From Paraburkholderia sp. C35 (GTDB lineage: Bacteria > Pseudomonadota > Gammaproteobacteria > Burkholderiales > Burkholderiaceae): a DNA stretch of 64,000 bases. The stretch is taken from assembly GCF_003121405.1 (NCBI RefSeq), contig NZ_QBUY01000002.1:62001-126000 (forward strand), given 5' to 3'. A program made the position numbers and the translations under genes. The notes under the pieces are model-generated. The model saw only the letters and a list, made by a program, of their open reading frames with translations, searched no databases and was not told where the DNA came from. Below are positions 18,624 to 28,677 of the stretch, piece by piece (positions within the stretch are counted from its first letter, which is position 1; each line of letters opens with the position of its first letter).

Positions 18624-19751
18624 ATGAAAGTGAAAGCCGCCGTGCTTAATGCTGCAGGTGCCAAACCCAGATATGCCGACAGCCAGCCTCTCACCATCGA
18701 GACCGTCGATCTGCAGGGACCGGGCGTCGGAGAAGTTCTCATCAGGATCGCGGCAGCGGGCTTGTGCCATTCCGATCTGTCGGTGATCAACGGCGATCGC
18801 CCGCGACCGCTGCCGATGGCGCTCGGGCACGAGGCGTCCGCAGTTGTCGAGGCAGTCGGCGCCGGTGTCGTCGATCTGCAGGCAGGCGATCATGTAGTCG
18901 CCGTGTTCGTGCCCAGTTGCGGTCATTGCGAGCCGTGCGCTGAAGGACGCCCGGCGCTCTGCATGCCGGGTGCTACGGCAAACACCGCAGGTACGTTATT
19001 GTCGGGCGAGCGCCGATTGAAACATCATGGTGAACCGATCAACCATCATCTGGGTTGCTCCGTGTTCGCGGAATACGCGACCGTGTCGCGCCGGTCACTC
19101 GTGAAGATCGACCCCGACATACCACTCGATACAGCCGCGCTATTCGGCTGCGCCGTACTGACGGGAATGGGAGCCGTGATCAATACGGCTGACTTCAAGG
19201 CGGGTATGTCGGTTGCTGTCATAGGTCTCGGTGGTGTAGGCATGGCTGCGCTGCTCGGAGCAATCGCGGCGGGAGCACGGCAGATCATCGCCGTGGACCT
19301 CGCCGATTCGCGCCTGCAGTTCGCGCGATCACTCGGCGCAACGCATATTTACAACGCTCGCGACCCGGACACCGAAGCTGCAATCCGCGACGCAACTTCC
19401 GGCGGCGTCGATCGCGCACTGGAGTTCGCAGGCGCGATTCCAGCGCTCAGTCTCGCGTACAACGTGACGCGTCGAGGCGGTGTCACGGTGACAGCAGGAC
19501 TGCCGCCACCTACATCGACGTTTGGTTTGTCGGTAGCGAAGCTTGTTGGAGAGGAGCGTAATCTGAAGGGCAGTTATATCGGTACCTGCGTGCCATCACG
19601 CGATATTCCGCGCTACATGAGCATGTATATGCAAGGCCGTCTTCCCGTCGATCGCCTGCTAACGGGGCGCCTGACGCTCGACAATATCAATCACGGCTTC
19701 GATCTTCTGCATGAAGGCGAGGCGATCCGGCAAATCGTGGAGTTCACCTGA
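18624..19751 (+). CDS. Zinc-dependent alcohol dehydrogenase (MDR family)
   Basis: A 375-residue medium-chain dehydrogenase of the class III-like group. Catalytic zinc ligands appear in GLCHSDLSV and GHEASAVVE. The structural-zinc lobe has CGHCEPCAEGRPALC with four cysteines. The NAD fold has VIGLGGVGMAALLGAIAAG followed by VDLADSRL, whose Asp indicates NAD preference. GGAG precedes the ATG. A RibD-like reductase gene follows 22 bases after the stop, probably in one operon. The substrate is unknown. Confidence 0.92.
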   Translation: MKVKAAVLNAAGAKPRYADSQPLTIETVDLQGPGVGEVLIRIAAAGLCHSDLSVINGDRPRPLPMALGHEASAVVEAVGAGVVDLQAGDHVVAVFVPSCGHCEPCAEGRPALCMPGATANTAGTLLSGERRLKHHGEPINHHLGCSVFAEYATVSRRSLVKIDPDIPLDTAALFGCAVLTGMGAVINTADFKAGMSVAVIGLGGVGMAALLGAIAAGARQIIAVDLADSRLQFARSLGATHIYNARDPDTEAAIRDATSGGVDRALEFAGAIPALSLAYNVTRRGGVTVTAGLPPPTSTFGLSVAKLVGEERNLKGSYIGTCVPSRDIPRYMSMYMQGRLPVDRLLTGRLTLDNINHGFDLLHEGEAIRQIVEFT

Positions 19752-19773
19752 TACCTGATAGGAACGTACAACC

Positions 19774-20463
19774 ATGAAAACTTATATCGTGGCCCATATG
19801 ATGTCCTCGGTTGATGGCCGCAGCCTGACCGACGGATGGCAGCGCAAGTACGTGTTCGGCATGTATGAAGAGACAGCCGCCCAGTTCGAAGCCGACGGCT
19901 GGATATGCGGCCGCGTCACCATGCAGGAGGTGTCACATGGCGACGACTATCCAAAAGGACTCGCTAAAGCGCCGATCCCGCGTACCAACCACTTCGTCGA
20001 ACGCAACGCGAGTCAATACGCGATCTCGATCGATCCACAAGGTCGTGTCGCATGGAAAAGCAATACTGCCCTCAAGTCGCACGTCATCGAAGTCGTGACG
20101 GAAGAAGTCGCTGACGACTATCTTGCGTATCTCCAGTCCATCGACGTGTCGTATGTGTTCGGTGGAAAGAGCGAGATCGATCTTGCGCATGTCGTGCAGA
20201 CGCTGGCCGATGAACTCGGCGTCAAGAAGCTCATCGTCGAAGGCGGCTCGCGCGTGAGCGGTGCGTTCGTCAACGCCGGTCTTCTCGATGAAGTCAGCGT
20301 GTTGTTGATCGCACTCGTCGATGCCCGCTGCGAACATCCCTCATCATTCGAAGTGGCGATGGACAAGTGGCATGCACCGACCTATCTGAATCTGGAGTCA
20401 GTGGAAAAGCTCGAACACGGTGCGGTCTGGTTGCGATATTCGGTCGCGAAACAGACTGCGTAA
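19774..20463 (+). CDS. RibD C-terminal / dihydrofolate reductase-like protein
   Basis: A 229-residue protein of the RibD_C (pyrimidine reductase) fold. It starts KTYIVAHMMSSVDGRS, where family members have MSxDG, and continues with ADGWICGRVTMQEVSHG and, near the end, LGVKKLIVEGGSRVSGAFVNAGLLDEVSVLLIALVDA, the NADPH-binding core (EGG). Stand-alone members in riboflavin synthesis act with a deaminase, but many, like this one, lie away from rib genes and reduce unknown substrates. It is translated from ATG 19774 with AGGA upstream. Confidence 0.88.
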   Translation: MKTYIVAHMMSSVDGRSLTDGWQRKYVFGMYEETAAQFEADGWICGRVTMQEVSHGDDYPKGLAKAPIPRTNHFVERNASQYAISIDPQGRVAWKSNTALKSHVIEVVTEEVADDYLAYLQSIDVSYVFGGKSEIDLAHVVQTLADELGVKKLIVEGGSRVSGAFVNAGLLDEVSVLLIALVDARCEHPSSFEVAMDKWHAPTYLNLESVEKLEHGAVWLRYSVAKQTA

Positions 20464-20483
20464 AAGCCGCTCGGAATGAAACA

Positions 20484-23400
20484 TCACGCGTCGTCACCCG
20501 CTAACGGAAGCGTGAAGTAGAAACGCGCGCCGCCGAGGCTCGATTCGTTATCGGCTGAAAGGGTCCCGCCATGTGCCTCGATGATCGAACGGCAAATGGG
20601 CAGGCCCATCCCCATGCCGCTCTCCTTGGTCGTGAAAAAGCTTTCGAACAGGCTATGCAGATGTTCCGGCGCGATGCCCGGTCCACTATCCTCGACCGAA
20701 CAACGGACGAAAGCGAGATCATGCACGGCAACCGTGATCGCTATTTCACGTCGCTCGCGGTGCGCCTGGTCAATGGCCTGTATCGCGTTCACCGCAAGAT
20801 TGACGATTACCTGCTGGAACTGGATGCGATCGCCGAGTACTTTCGGCGCGCGTTGAGCGGGTTGATGCGTCACGGTGACATGACGCGAGTTGACCTCATG
20901 GCGCAAGAAAACGAGTGCTTCGTCGATGAGATCATCGAGCGACACGAGCGTGCGCTCGGGTGTCCGCCGAATGGCCATTGCGCGAATCCGGCCAATGATG
21001 TCCACCGCATGCCGGGCATCGGCGATGATGCGCCGGTTCGTCGCCAGCGCTTCCGCGATGCCGGGTGAAGGACGATCGAGCCAGCCCAGACTTGCCTGAC
21101 CGTTCATCGCGATCGCGGCCAACGGTTGCTTCAGTTCGTGCGCGATGGATGCCGTCAGTTCACCGAGCATCGAAATGCGCGCCGCGTGCGCGAAGTCCTC
21201 CTGCACCCGCTGCAGCATCTCTTGCGCGCGGATACGCTCGGTCATATCGACCAGACTGATTACCGACATGCCTCTGTCATCGCCCATGCGGCGTCGCGCA
21301 ACGGTGAACAGCACGTCGATGACGCGGCCGTCGAATGTCGGCAGTTTCGTCGTTTCCTGAAAGAGCGCTTCGCCGTAGAACCGGCTTTCCAGCGCATGAA
21401 CAAATGTTGCGGGGCTTTCCCGCCAGACCCATGACAGCGAACCCAGCATCTGGCTCCTGTCTCGCGCGCCGAACATCTGTATCGCGTAGTTGTTGACGTC
21501 CTCGATGGTCAGCACCTCGGCAGCGCGCACCAGCCATTCCGGATGCTCAGCGATATACGCCGACAGGTTCTGCACCCCTTGCGCGCGCAAATCCGCCAGC
21601 ATCGTGATCAGGGTCTGAGACTCGACTTGCCAGAGGCCGACAGGCGTTTCGCTAAAGAGATGCCGATAGCGATGCTCGCTGCGTTGAAGGTCCGTGTATA
21701 GCCGCGCGTTTTCCAGCGAGATTGCTGCCTGCGACGCCAGCAGTCTCAGCACTGCCGTGCGCGAAGGCGTGAATACATGCGGCGTCAGCGTGTTCTCGAG
21801 GTACAGCACGCCGATCAGCGTCGCCTGCTTGATGAGCGGCAGACACAGAATCGATCGGCTGCCGCGCCGCTTGATGTATTCGTCGCCCGAAAACGGGCCC
21901 TGTTCCGTTGCATCGTCGAGCAGCAGGCTCTCTCTCGTGCGGATCACGTACCGCAGAATCGACTCCGGCATTTCGGCAGGCGCGACGCGCGCGTGAGGCA
22001 TACGGACATCGACCGTGTCGCGTATCGTCGTTGCTTCGGCTTCTATCCATAACTCGTCGCCTTCCGGCAGCACCAGCACACCCCGGTCGCCACCGGCATG
22101 TTCGAGCGCGAGCACCATCAACGTGTGAATCAGTTCGTTCAGGCCGATCTCGCTGAACACGGCCTGCGAAACCTTGACGACTGTCCCAAGCTCCAGTTGC
22201 TCGACCGATGTCGCAATCGTGTTTTCAGCGCGCAACGGCAACTCCTGCCGAAGTACCGCGTGGGTCTCATCGAGTTGTCGAACCTTGCCATCGGCGCCCC
22301 AACGCAGATAGCACGATCGCGCATTCCGAAGATAGGTATTGGCAATGGTCTCGAAACCACGTGCGGCATAGAAGCTGGCGGCGAGTTCGTTCGCAAGCGC
22401 CTGATTCTGGATGAAACCGTGCTGATGACTCGAATGAATCGCCTCTTCATAAAGCTCCATCGCTTCCGCGACGCGCCCTTCTATCCTCGCGATTTCTGCC
22501 AGCACGAGCGCGTGGCGGTTACGAAAGTTCTCCGGACAGTTCTCGGTCCACAGTTCGAATTTGCGCAGCTTCGTGCCTAGCATCTCCCTGAATTCCTGCT
22601 GCTTCGCGGCCGATACTGTTGGATAAAGCGCCGTCAACGCCAGCGCGTGAAACAGGTGGAACGTCGCCTCGATCGGCATGCTCATGGCGGCAGGCAACAC
22701 GGGCTCGGCCTGCAACGCACAATCGAGCGACTGTGCGTAATCGCCACTCAGGAAGGCGAGTATCTGCTTCATGATGTGATAGAACACGATGCCGCAGCCG
22801 AACGTCGCCGTGACGATCGTGGCGAAGCTCGCCGCTTCGTCGAACGTGCTGTCGCCGAGGCCCAGCGGTTTCGCCGATCTGCCCTGCAAACTGGCAACGA
22901 ATTGCTGTTCGAGCCGGATCGTTTCATAGACGGCATCGTTATGGCTCTGCCGTGCGAATGCCGCATATTTCACTGATCGCGCCTGCACGTCTTCCAGCGC
23001 GTCGCCTTTTTCGATCAGCTGCCAGATCGTTTCGAAGGCAAGAAAGCCGCCGTACACGAAATCGCCTGTTTCGAGGCAGGCCGTGAAAGCGCGCTCCAGA
23101 ATGGGCACGCCCGTCGCGAAGTGATGACGCCAGAAGTTGACATGATCGCCATGCAGATGAAGCAGCGTTCCCCGCAAGCGCACGTTGCCCAGCTTCTCAT
23201 TGAGTTGCAGCGACAATTCGGAAAACTGGAACGCGGAAGCAATATCGCCGACAACGGAAACGAGCATCAACGAATACACGCCATACGCGAACGCCGATTG
23301 ATCGGTGTTGCCATGCCGCATGGAAAGATTGACTGCCTTCAGCGTGACGAGCGGATAAAGCGTCGGTCGGCCGATATACGCGCAAGGCACGGCATCGACG

Positions 23401-26072
23401 AGCAGATTGATGATGGCCTGCATCGTGGGGTCCGTCGCCATCGGCGCGTCAAGCAGATCGATGATGGCCCGCTCGCCGAGAATCGTGGAAAAGTCACGAA
23501 ATTCGGCTTCTACTGCGCGCTGAATATCGTCGTCGTGTTCCGGCAGGACCAGTCCGAAATCCTGCAATGCACCCACGGCGACGGCAAAGCCATCGTAGTA
23601 CTTGCTCGCCACCTGATACAGCTTGATGCGCAAGCTGTACACCTTCGCCCGGTCCAGCTTGCAGCGCGCCTGGCCGAGGATCATGTCGAACATCGCATCG
23701 GCCACGTCGAAGTTTCCGACCAGATACTCGCATTCCGATAGTTCGAGATAGAGATCGAAGGTCTGCGCGTAACACCGCGTCCAGGCATCTTCCGACAGCA
23801 ATGCGGCGGCTTGCGCAAAGTGATTTCGCGCCGACAGATAGGCGGTCGAATATTTGGCGCGTTTGCCCGCGATGACATTCAACTCGACGACGCGCTCGCG
23901 CTCCGCTTGCGTCGTGATCAGTGCGACACCACGATTCAGGTGATTGACGATATCGAAGATGCCATCTTCGAGTTCCTCCGGCGCCGTGCGCGACGCAAGT
24001 ACTCGCCCGATGCGAAGATGGGCTGCCGCACGTTCGCCCTCGGGAATCAACGCATAGGCTGCTTCATGCACGCGATCATGCACGAACTTGTAGGCACTCT
24101 GCACGCGGAACACGAGACCCGCGCTGACGGCTTCCCACAGCTTGGCGTCGATCTCCTCTTCTGTGCCGCCTTGAACCAGCGTCAGTGTCGAGACTTCCGC
24201 GATGTTCCCAAGACAGGCGAGTTCCTTCAGCGCATCCTGCGTGGCGGCAGGCTGACGTCCAAGCTTGGCCGCCATCAGATCCGCGACGTTCTCGGTGAAG
24301 CCTTTCGCACGAATGCGCGGCAGGTCCCAGGTCCATGTGACCGTGCTGGCATTGAACGCCAGCAGCTTTTCTTCAGCCAGCGTCTTCAGAAACTGGATCG
24401 CGAAGAACGGATTGCCGCCCGTCTTCTGATGCACCAGTTGCGCGAGCGGCCGCGCTTCTTCGCGTTCGCAATGGAGCGAATCGGCGATCAGTTCGGTCAC
24501 GCTCTCGGGCATCAACGGCGTGAGCGTGGTTTCCTCCACGCGTCCGCCCGTGCTGCGAATCAGACCAAGCGTGCGCATGAACGGATGCGTCGGACCCACT
24601 TCGTTGTCGCGATACGCGCCGACCAGCAGCAGGTGCCCGACCTCCGGATGCGTCGCAAGATGTTCGATCAGGTCGAGCGTCGCCATGTCCAGCCATTGCA
24701 GATCGTCGACGAACAGCGCCAGCGGATGCTCGGGCCGCGCGAACACGCCAAGAAAGCGGCGAAACACAAGCTGAAAGCGACTTTGCGCATCGCGCGGCAA
24801 GAGCACGGGAACGGGCGGCTGCTCGCCGATAATCAACGCGAGTTCAGGGATCAGATTGACCATCAGCTCGCCATTCGAACCCAGCGCCTCCATCAGATCG
24901 CGCCGCCACTGGCTCACTTCTTCGTCGCTCTTGCCTAACAGTTCGCGCACGAGCGACTGAAAGGCCTGCGCCAGCGTCATGTACGGAATGTCGCGCTTGT
25001 ACTGATCGACCTTGCCCGCTGCGAACAGGCCGCGCGGCGGCACCAGTACCTTGTGCAACTCGTTCACCACGGAAGACTTGCCGATACCGGCATAGCCCGA
25101 TACGAGCACCGTCTCGGCCTTTCCGCTGGCCACGACGCGGTCGAACGCTTCGATGAGCGCATCGATCTGGGCTTCGCGTCCGTAGAGACGTTCGGGGATC
25201 AGCAGCCGGTCGGACGCGTCGTGCGTGCCAGGCGGAAAGGGATCGATGCGCCTGTGCGCTTCCCATGCTGCAAGACAGGTTCGCAGATCGGCTTCGACGC
25301 CCGCTGCCGTCTGGTAGCGGTTCTCGGCCGTCTTGGCCAGCAGCTTCATGACGATGCTCTCGATAGCCACCGGTATCGCGCCACCCCGCTCGCCCGGTGG
25401 CGGCGGTCTTCGCGCGATATGGCAATGAATCCACTCCATGGCGTCCGACGCGTTGAACGGCAGCGTCCCCGTCAGCATCTCGTACAACGTGACGCCCAGG
25501 GAATAAAGATCGCTGCGCGCATCGATCGAGCGGTTCATTCTCCCTGTCTGCTCAGGCGCCATGTACGCGAACGTGCCCGCGATGATCTCAGGCGGCGTGG
25601 GCGGCTGCCGCTCCTGCGGCAATTGCGATGCAATGCCAAAGCCCGTCAGACGGATGCTGTCGTTACCATCGATGAGTACATTGGCAGGCTTGATGTCTTT
25701 ATGGATCAATCCCGAACGGTGCATCTGGCCCACCACGATCGCCAGATTGAGCGCGAGCCGCAGGAAACGCGTGAGTTCGAGCGGTCCGTGCAGGATACGG
25801 TCGAGCGGCTCGTAACCGTGATCGTCGAGAACGAGCGTCGGCAGTGAATTGTGATGACTGAGCGCGAGCGGTTGGGCCGCCCAGCGAGGATCGAGAACGG
25901 GCGCAAGCGCGAATTCGCGCTCGAGGCGCGCGACGCTTCTGGACGCCGGCCGCGCCGCGACCAGTGTCAACACCGAGACGGGATTGCCGGGCTGCCGGGC
26001 ACGGTATAACGAGAAATCTCCATCGGCGCGTAGCGACTCCAGCTCATATCCGGTGAGATCCATGTAATCCAT
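20484..26072 (-). CDS. Giant hybrid: kinase-like domain / AAA ATPase / GAF / PAS / histidine kinase
   Basis: An 1862-residue signalling protein. Residues 1-270 are a Ser/Thr kinase-like fold with HKDIKPANVL (Asp126, Asn131), GFG at 144-146 in place of DFG, APE at 172-174, and no lysine in strand 3 (PVSVLTLVAA). Next is a predicted ATPase with Walker A GYAGIGKSS near 326-334 and Walker B LALFVDDLQWLD, then a long helical, TPR-like region. A GAF domain lies at about 1310-1470 and a PAS domain at about 1480-1610. The histidine kinase has His1645 in SIAHELKQPL, an N box near Asn1758 and ATP-lid motifs DSGPGIA and GMGMGL. No response regulator or partner gene is adjacent. Loss of Lys and DFG-Asp suggests that the N-terminal kinase is inactive; the histidine kinase looks intact. 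Confidence 0.9.
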   Translation of the reverse strand: MDYMDLTGYELESLRADGDFSLYRARQPGNPVSVLTLVAARPASRSVARLEREFALAPVLDPRWAAQPLALSHHNSLPTLVLDDHGYEPLDRILHGPLELTRFLRLALNLAIVVGQMHRSGLIHKDIKPANVLIDGNDSIRLTGFGIASQLPQERQPPTPPEIIAGTFAYMAPEQTGRMNRSIDARSDLYSLGVTLYEMLTGTLPFNASDAMEWIHCHIARRPPPPGERGGAIPVAIESIVMKLLAKTAENRYQTAAGVEADLRTCLAAWEAHRRIDPFPPGTHDASDRLLIPERLYGREAQIDALIEAFDRVVASGKAETVLVSGYAGIGKSSVVNELHKVLVPPRGLFAAGKVDQYKRDIPYMTLAQAFQSLVRELLGKSDEEVSQWRRDLMEALGSNGELMVNLIPELALIIGEQPPVPVLLPRDAQSRFQLVFRRFLGVFARPEHPLALFVDDLQWLDMATLDLIEHLATHPEVGHLLLVGAYRDNEVGPTHPFMRTLGLIRSTGGRVEETTLTPLMPESVTELIADSLHCEREEARPLAQLVHQKTGGNPFFAIQFLKTLAEEKLLAFNASTVTWTWDLPRIRAKGFTENVADLMAAKLGRQPAATQDALKELACLGNIAEVSTLTLVQGGTEEEIDAKLWEAVSAGLVFRVQSAYKFVHDRVHEAAYALIPEGERAAAHLRIGRVLASRTAPEELEDGIFDIVNHLNRGVALITTQAERERVVELNVIAGKRAKYSTAYLSARNHFAQAAALLSEDAWTRCYAQTFDLYLELSECEYLVGNFDVADAMFDMILGQARCKLDRAKVYSLRIKLYQVASKYYDGFAVAVGALQDFGLVLPEHDDDIQRAVEAEFRDFSTILGERAIIDLLDAPMATDPTMQAIINLLVDAVPCAYIGRPTLYPLVTLKAVNLSMRHGNTDQSAFAYGVYSLMLVSVVGDIASAFQFSELSLQLNEKLGNVRLRGTLLHLHGDHVNFWRHHFATGVPILERAFTACLETGDFVYGGFLAFETIWQLIEKGDALEDVQARSVKYAAFARQSHNDAVYETIRLEQQFVASLQGRSAKPLGLGDSTFDEAASFATIVTATFGCGIVFYHIMKQILAFLSGDYAQSLDCALQAEPVLPAAMSMPIEATFHLFHALALTALYPTVSAAKQQEFREMLGTKLRKFELWTENCPENFRNRHALVLAEIARIEGRVAEAMELYEEAIHSSHQHGFIQNQALANELAASFYAARGFETIANTYLRNARSCYLRWGADGKVRQLDETHAVLRQELPLRAENTIATSVEQLELGTVVKVSQAVFSEIGLNELIHTLMVLALEHAGGDRGVLVLPEGDELWIEAEATTIRDTVDVRMPHARVAPAEMPESILRYVIRTRESLLLDDATEQGPFSGDEYIKRRGSRSILCLPLIKQATLIGVLYLENTLTPHVFTPSRTAVLRLLASQAAISLENARLYTDLQRSEHRYRHLFSETPVGLWQVESQTLITMLADLRAQGVQNLSAYIAEHPEWLVRAAEVLTIEDVNNYAIQMFGARDRSQMLGSLSWVWRESPATFVHALESRFYGEALFQETTKLPTFDGRVIDVLFTVARRRMGDDRGMSVISLVDMTERIRAQEMLQRVQEDFAHAARISMLGELTASIAHELKQPLAAIAMNGQASLGWLDRPSPGIAEALATNRRIIADARHAVDIIGRIRAMAIRRTPERTLVSLDDLIDEALVFLRHEVNSRHVTVTHQPAQRAPKVLGDRIQFQQVIVNLAVNAIQAIDQAHRERREIAITVAVHDLAFVRCSVEDSGPGIAPEHLHSLFESFFTTKESGMGMGLPICRSIIEAHGGTLSADNESSLGGARFYFTLPLAGDDA

Positions 26073-26253
26073 GTTGTCTCATTGCGAACGCTGTTGTCCC
26101 GCGATTCTGCGCGTTTCTATCATCCTTCGCCAGCATGAGGATGCAACCACGCTGGGCGCGGCGCCTCACTCCATTGTGATCGGGCAAAGCGCGCCCGCGT
26201 GCGAACGCGAAAAATGGCGCGCTTTTTCGAACGGCGTGGCAATCGTCAGTCGA

Positions 26254-27849
26254 TCAGTCCGCGTGCCGTGCCGACAACGAGAACTTGCCGTCGATGCGCC
26301 GGTTCACGTTCAGCGGATTCGCCGCTTGCAACGCGTCCGGCAGCAATGCGTCAGGCATGTCCTGATAGCTGACGGGCCGCAGAAAGCGCTGAATGGCGAG
26401 ACTGCCGACGGAAGTCGAACGCCCGTCCGCTGTCGATGGATACGGACCGCCGTGAACCATCGCATGGCCGACCTCGACGCCCGTGCCGAAGCCATTGACG
26501 AGTATCCGCCCCGTACGGCGTTCGAGTGCAGGCAGAAAGCGGCGCACTGCATCGTGATCTTCAGCGTCGATATGCAAGGCCGATGTCAGCTGCCCTTCCA
26601 GGTGTTCGATGAGTTCAAGCATCGAATGCAGATCGCGGCATCGCACGACCAGCGACGATGCGCCGAAGATTTCTTCCTGCAGTAGCTTGTCGGCGCGGAA
26701 CGCCGTGTCGGTCGTCGAGAAGAGCGCACCCTGGCCCTGGTTAGCACTCGTGCTGTTTGCGCCCCTGCCTGCCGTGCTCACGCCCGCGTGCCCGGCAAAC
26801 CGGCTCACGGCCTGTTCAAAGGTCTTATGAATGCCGGGCGTCAACATCGTTGCGGCGGGCGTATCGGATAACACCGCAGCTGCGACGCGCATGAAGTTAT
26901 CGAGCGCCGGGCCATCCACGGCGAGAATGAGGCCGGGATTCGTGCAGAACTGCCCTGCGCCCAGCGTCAACGATTGCACGAAGGACCGCGCGATGGCTTC
27001 TCCGCGATGTTCCAGCGCATGAGGAAACAGCAACACGGGATTAATGCTGCTCATTTCCGCGTAGACGGGAATCGGCTCGGTCCGCGCCGCCGCGATGGCC
27101 ATCAGTTCAGTTCCGGCGCCCCGCGAACCCGTGAAGCCTACCGCCTTGATACGCGCATCGCGCACGAGGCCCTGGCCGATTTCCCGTCCGCTGCCGCACA
27201 GCAGCGAGAACGTCCCTTCGGGCATGCCGCATTCTTTGACGGCCTTTTGCACGGCCATACCCACCAGTTCCGACGTGCCAGGATGCGCCGAATGCGCCTT
27301 CACGACGACAGGGCAACCCGCCGCGAGCGCGGAAGCCGTATCGCCGCCCGCGACCGAAAACGCCAGCGGGAAGTTGCTCGCGCCGAACACCGCGACAGGA
27401 CCGAGTGCGATATGACGCAGCCTCAGATCGACGCGCGGCATGGGTTTTCTTTCGGGCTGCGCTGGGTCGATGCGCACGCCGAGGAAATCGCCGTCGCGCA
27501 CGACATCGGCGAACATCCTCAGTTGCGCGACCGTGCGCGCGCGTTCGCCTTCAATGCGTGCGCGCGGCAAACCCGATTCCTGTACGCAACGCTCGATCAG
27601 CACATCGCCGATGTCGAGGATATGGCTGGCGATCGCTTCCAGAAAACTCGCGCGCGTTTCGAGGCTGGGTTCCCGATAGATATCGAACGCGGCCCACGCA
27701 AGCGCGCACGCCGCGTCGAGATCGTTCATGCTTGCGCCGCCGAATGCCGGCTCGATACGCTCGCCGGTGAATGCATCGATGGCGTAGGTCGCGCCGTTAT
27801 TGCCACGCACTGTCGAGTGGCCGATCAAAAGATTGCCTGCGATAGTCAT
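26254..27849 (-). CDS. Aldehyde dehydrogenase, 2,5-dioxopentanoate (ketoglutaric semialdehyde) type
   Basis: A 531-residue NADP-type aldehyde dehydrogenase. [57 protein letters not shown] (general base Glu) and [11 protein letters not shown] (nucleophile Cys) are all present. The [17 protein letters not shown] signature and the length place it in the alpha-ketoglutaric semialdehyde dehydrogenase group, which forms 2-oxoglutarate at the end of pentose, hexarate or hydroxyproline breakdown. ATG 27849 with AGGA upstream is preferred over the frame start at 27903. It is the last gene of the left-facing catabolic operon, 25 bases after the SDR. Confidence 0.88.
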   Translation of the reverse strand: MTIAGNLLIGHSTVRGNNGATYAIDAFTGERIEPAFGGASMNDLDAACALAWAAFDIYREPSLETRASFLEAIASHILDIGDVLIERCVQESGLPRARIEGERARTVAQLRMFADVVRDGDFLGVRIDPAQPERKPMPRVDLRLRHIALGPVAVFGASNFPLAFSVAGGDTASALAAGCPVVVKAHSAHPGTSELVGMAVQKAVKECGMPEGTFSLLCGSGREIGQGLVRDARIKAVGFTGSRGAGTELMAIAAARTEPIPVYAEMSSINPVLLFPHALEHRGEAIARSFVQSLTLGAGQFCTNPGLILAVDGPALDNFMRVAAAVLSDTPAATMLTPGIHKTFEQAVSRFAGHAGVSTAGRGANSTSANQGQGALFSTTDTAFRADKLLQEEIFGASSLVVRCRDLHSMLELIEHLEGQLTSALHIDAEDHDAVRRFLPALERRTGRILVNGFGTGVEVGHAMVHGGPYPSTADGRSTSVGSLAIQRFLRPVSYQDMPDALLPDALQAANPLNVNRRIDGKFSLSARHAD

Positions 27850-27874
27850 ACCGTCATCCTGTAACAAGAGAAAA

Positions 27875-28663
27875 TCACAACGTGCCGGGGAATGCGCCGC
27901 CATCCAGCAGGATGTTTTGTCCCGTCAGATAGCCCGCGCGCGCACTGCACATGAAGGCGCAGAACGCGCCGAATTCGTCGGGCGTACCGAAACGGCCTGC
28001 GGGAATCGCGACACGCTTTGCTTCTCTCGCATCGTCGTAGCTCTTGCCTTGCGCCTTTGCCGCAGCATCCGTCGATTGACGCAGACGGTCGGTGTCGAAC
28101 AGTCCCGGCAGCAGGTTGTTGATCGTCACGTTGCGTTCCGCAATGCGCTTTTGCCGCGCGATGCCCGCAATGAAGCCCGTCAGCCCCGAGCGCGCACCGT
28201 TCGACAGACCGAGCACGTCGATGGGCGCCTTCACGGCACCCGACGTGATGTTCACGATCCGTCCGAAGCCGCGTTCCGTCATGCCATCGACGGTCGCCTT
28301 GATCAACTCGATTGCCGTCAGCATGTTGGCGTCGAGCGCAGCGATCCAGTCGTCGCGCGACCAGGAGCGGAAGTCGCCGGGCGGCGGACCGCCCGCGTTG
28401 TTCACGAGAATGTCGATGCGCGGTGCCGCCGCAAGCGCCTGAGCGCGTCCTTCCTCGGTCGTGATGTCGCCTGCTACGGCGATCACCTGAACGGCGGCAT
28501 TGCCCTGCCTGAGTTCCTGTGCCGTGGCTTCGAGTGCTTCTCGGCCGCGTGCCGTAATCACGACATTCACGCCCTCCTGCACGAGCGCCTTCGCACTGGC
28601 TTTGCCGAGTCCCTTGCTTGCCGCGCACACCAGTGCCCAGCGGCCTTCAATCTCCAGATTCAT
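27875..28663 (-). CDS. Atypical SDR lacking the YxxxK catalytic pair
   Basis: A 262-residue SDR-fold protein. AASKGLGKA is the cofactor loop, [12 protein letters not shown] the middle motif, and GRIVNITSG carries Ser141. Thirteen residues later, where Tyr is expected, the sequence is SNGAR (Ser154 and Arg158 in place of Tyr and Lys). The C-terminal [16 protein letters not shown] is normal. A subfamily of SDRs with this substitution exists and is usually annotated only as an oxidoreductase. It is tightly packed in the operon (14 bases after the FMN dehydrogenase gene, 25 before the aldehyde dehydrogenase), so it probably serves the pathway, perhaps with altered chemistry. Confidence 0.88.
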   Translation of the reverse strand: MNLEIEGRWALVCAASKGLGKASAKALVQEGVNVVITARGREALEATAQELRQGNAAVQVIAVAGDITTEEGRAQALAAAPRIDILVNNAGGPPPGDFRSWSRDDWIAALDANMLTAIELIKATVDGMTERGFGRIVNITSGAVKAPIDVLGLSNGARSGLTGFIAGIARQKRIAERNVTINNLLPGLFDTDRLRQSTDAAAKAQGKSYDDAREAKRVAIPAGRFGTPDEFGAFCAFMCSARAGYLTGQNILLDGGAFPGTL

Positions 28664-28677
28664 GCGTCATTTCTCCA

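Noticed and set aside
20871..20883. GTCACGGTGACA palindrome resembling the parS arms
   Set aside because: Shorter, different centre, inside a coding region; judged a coincidence.
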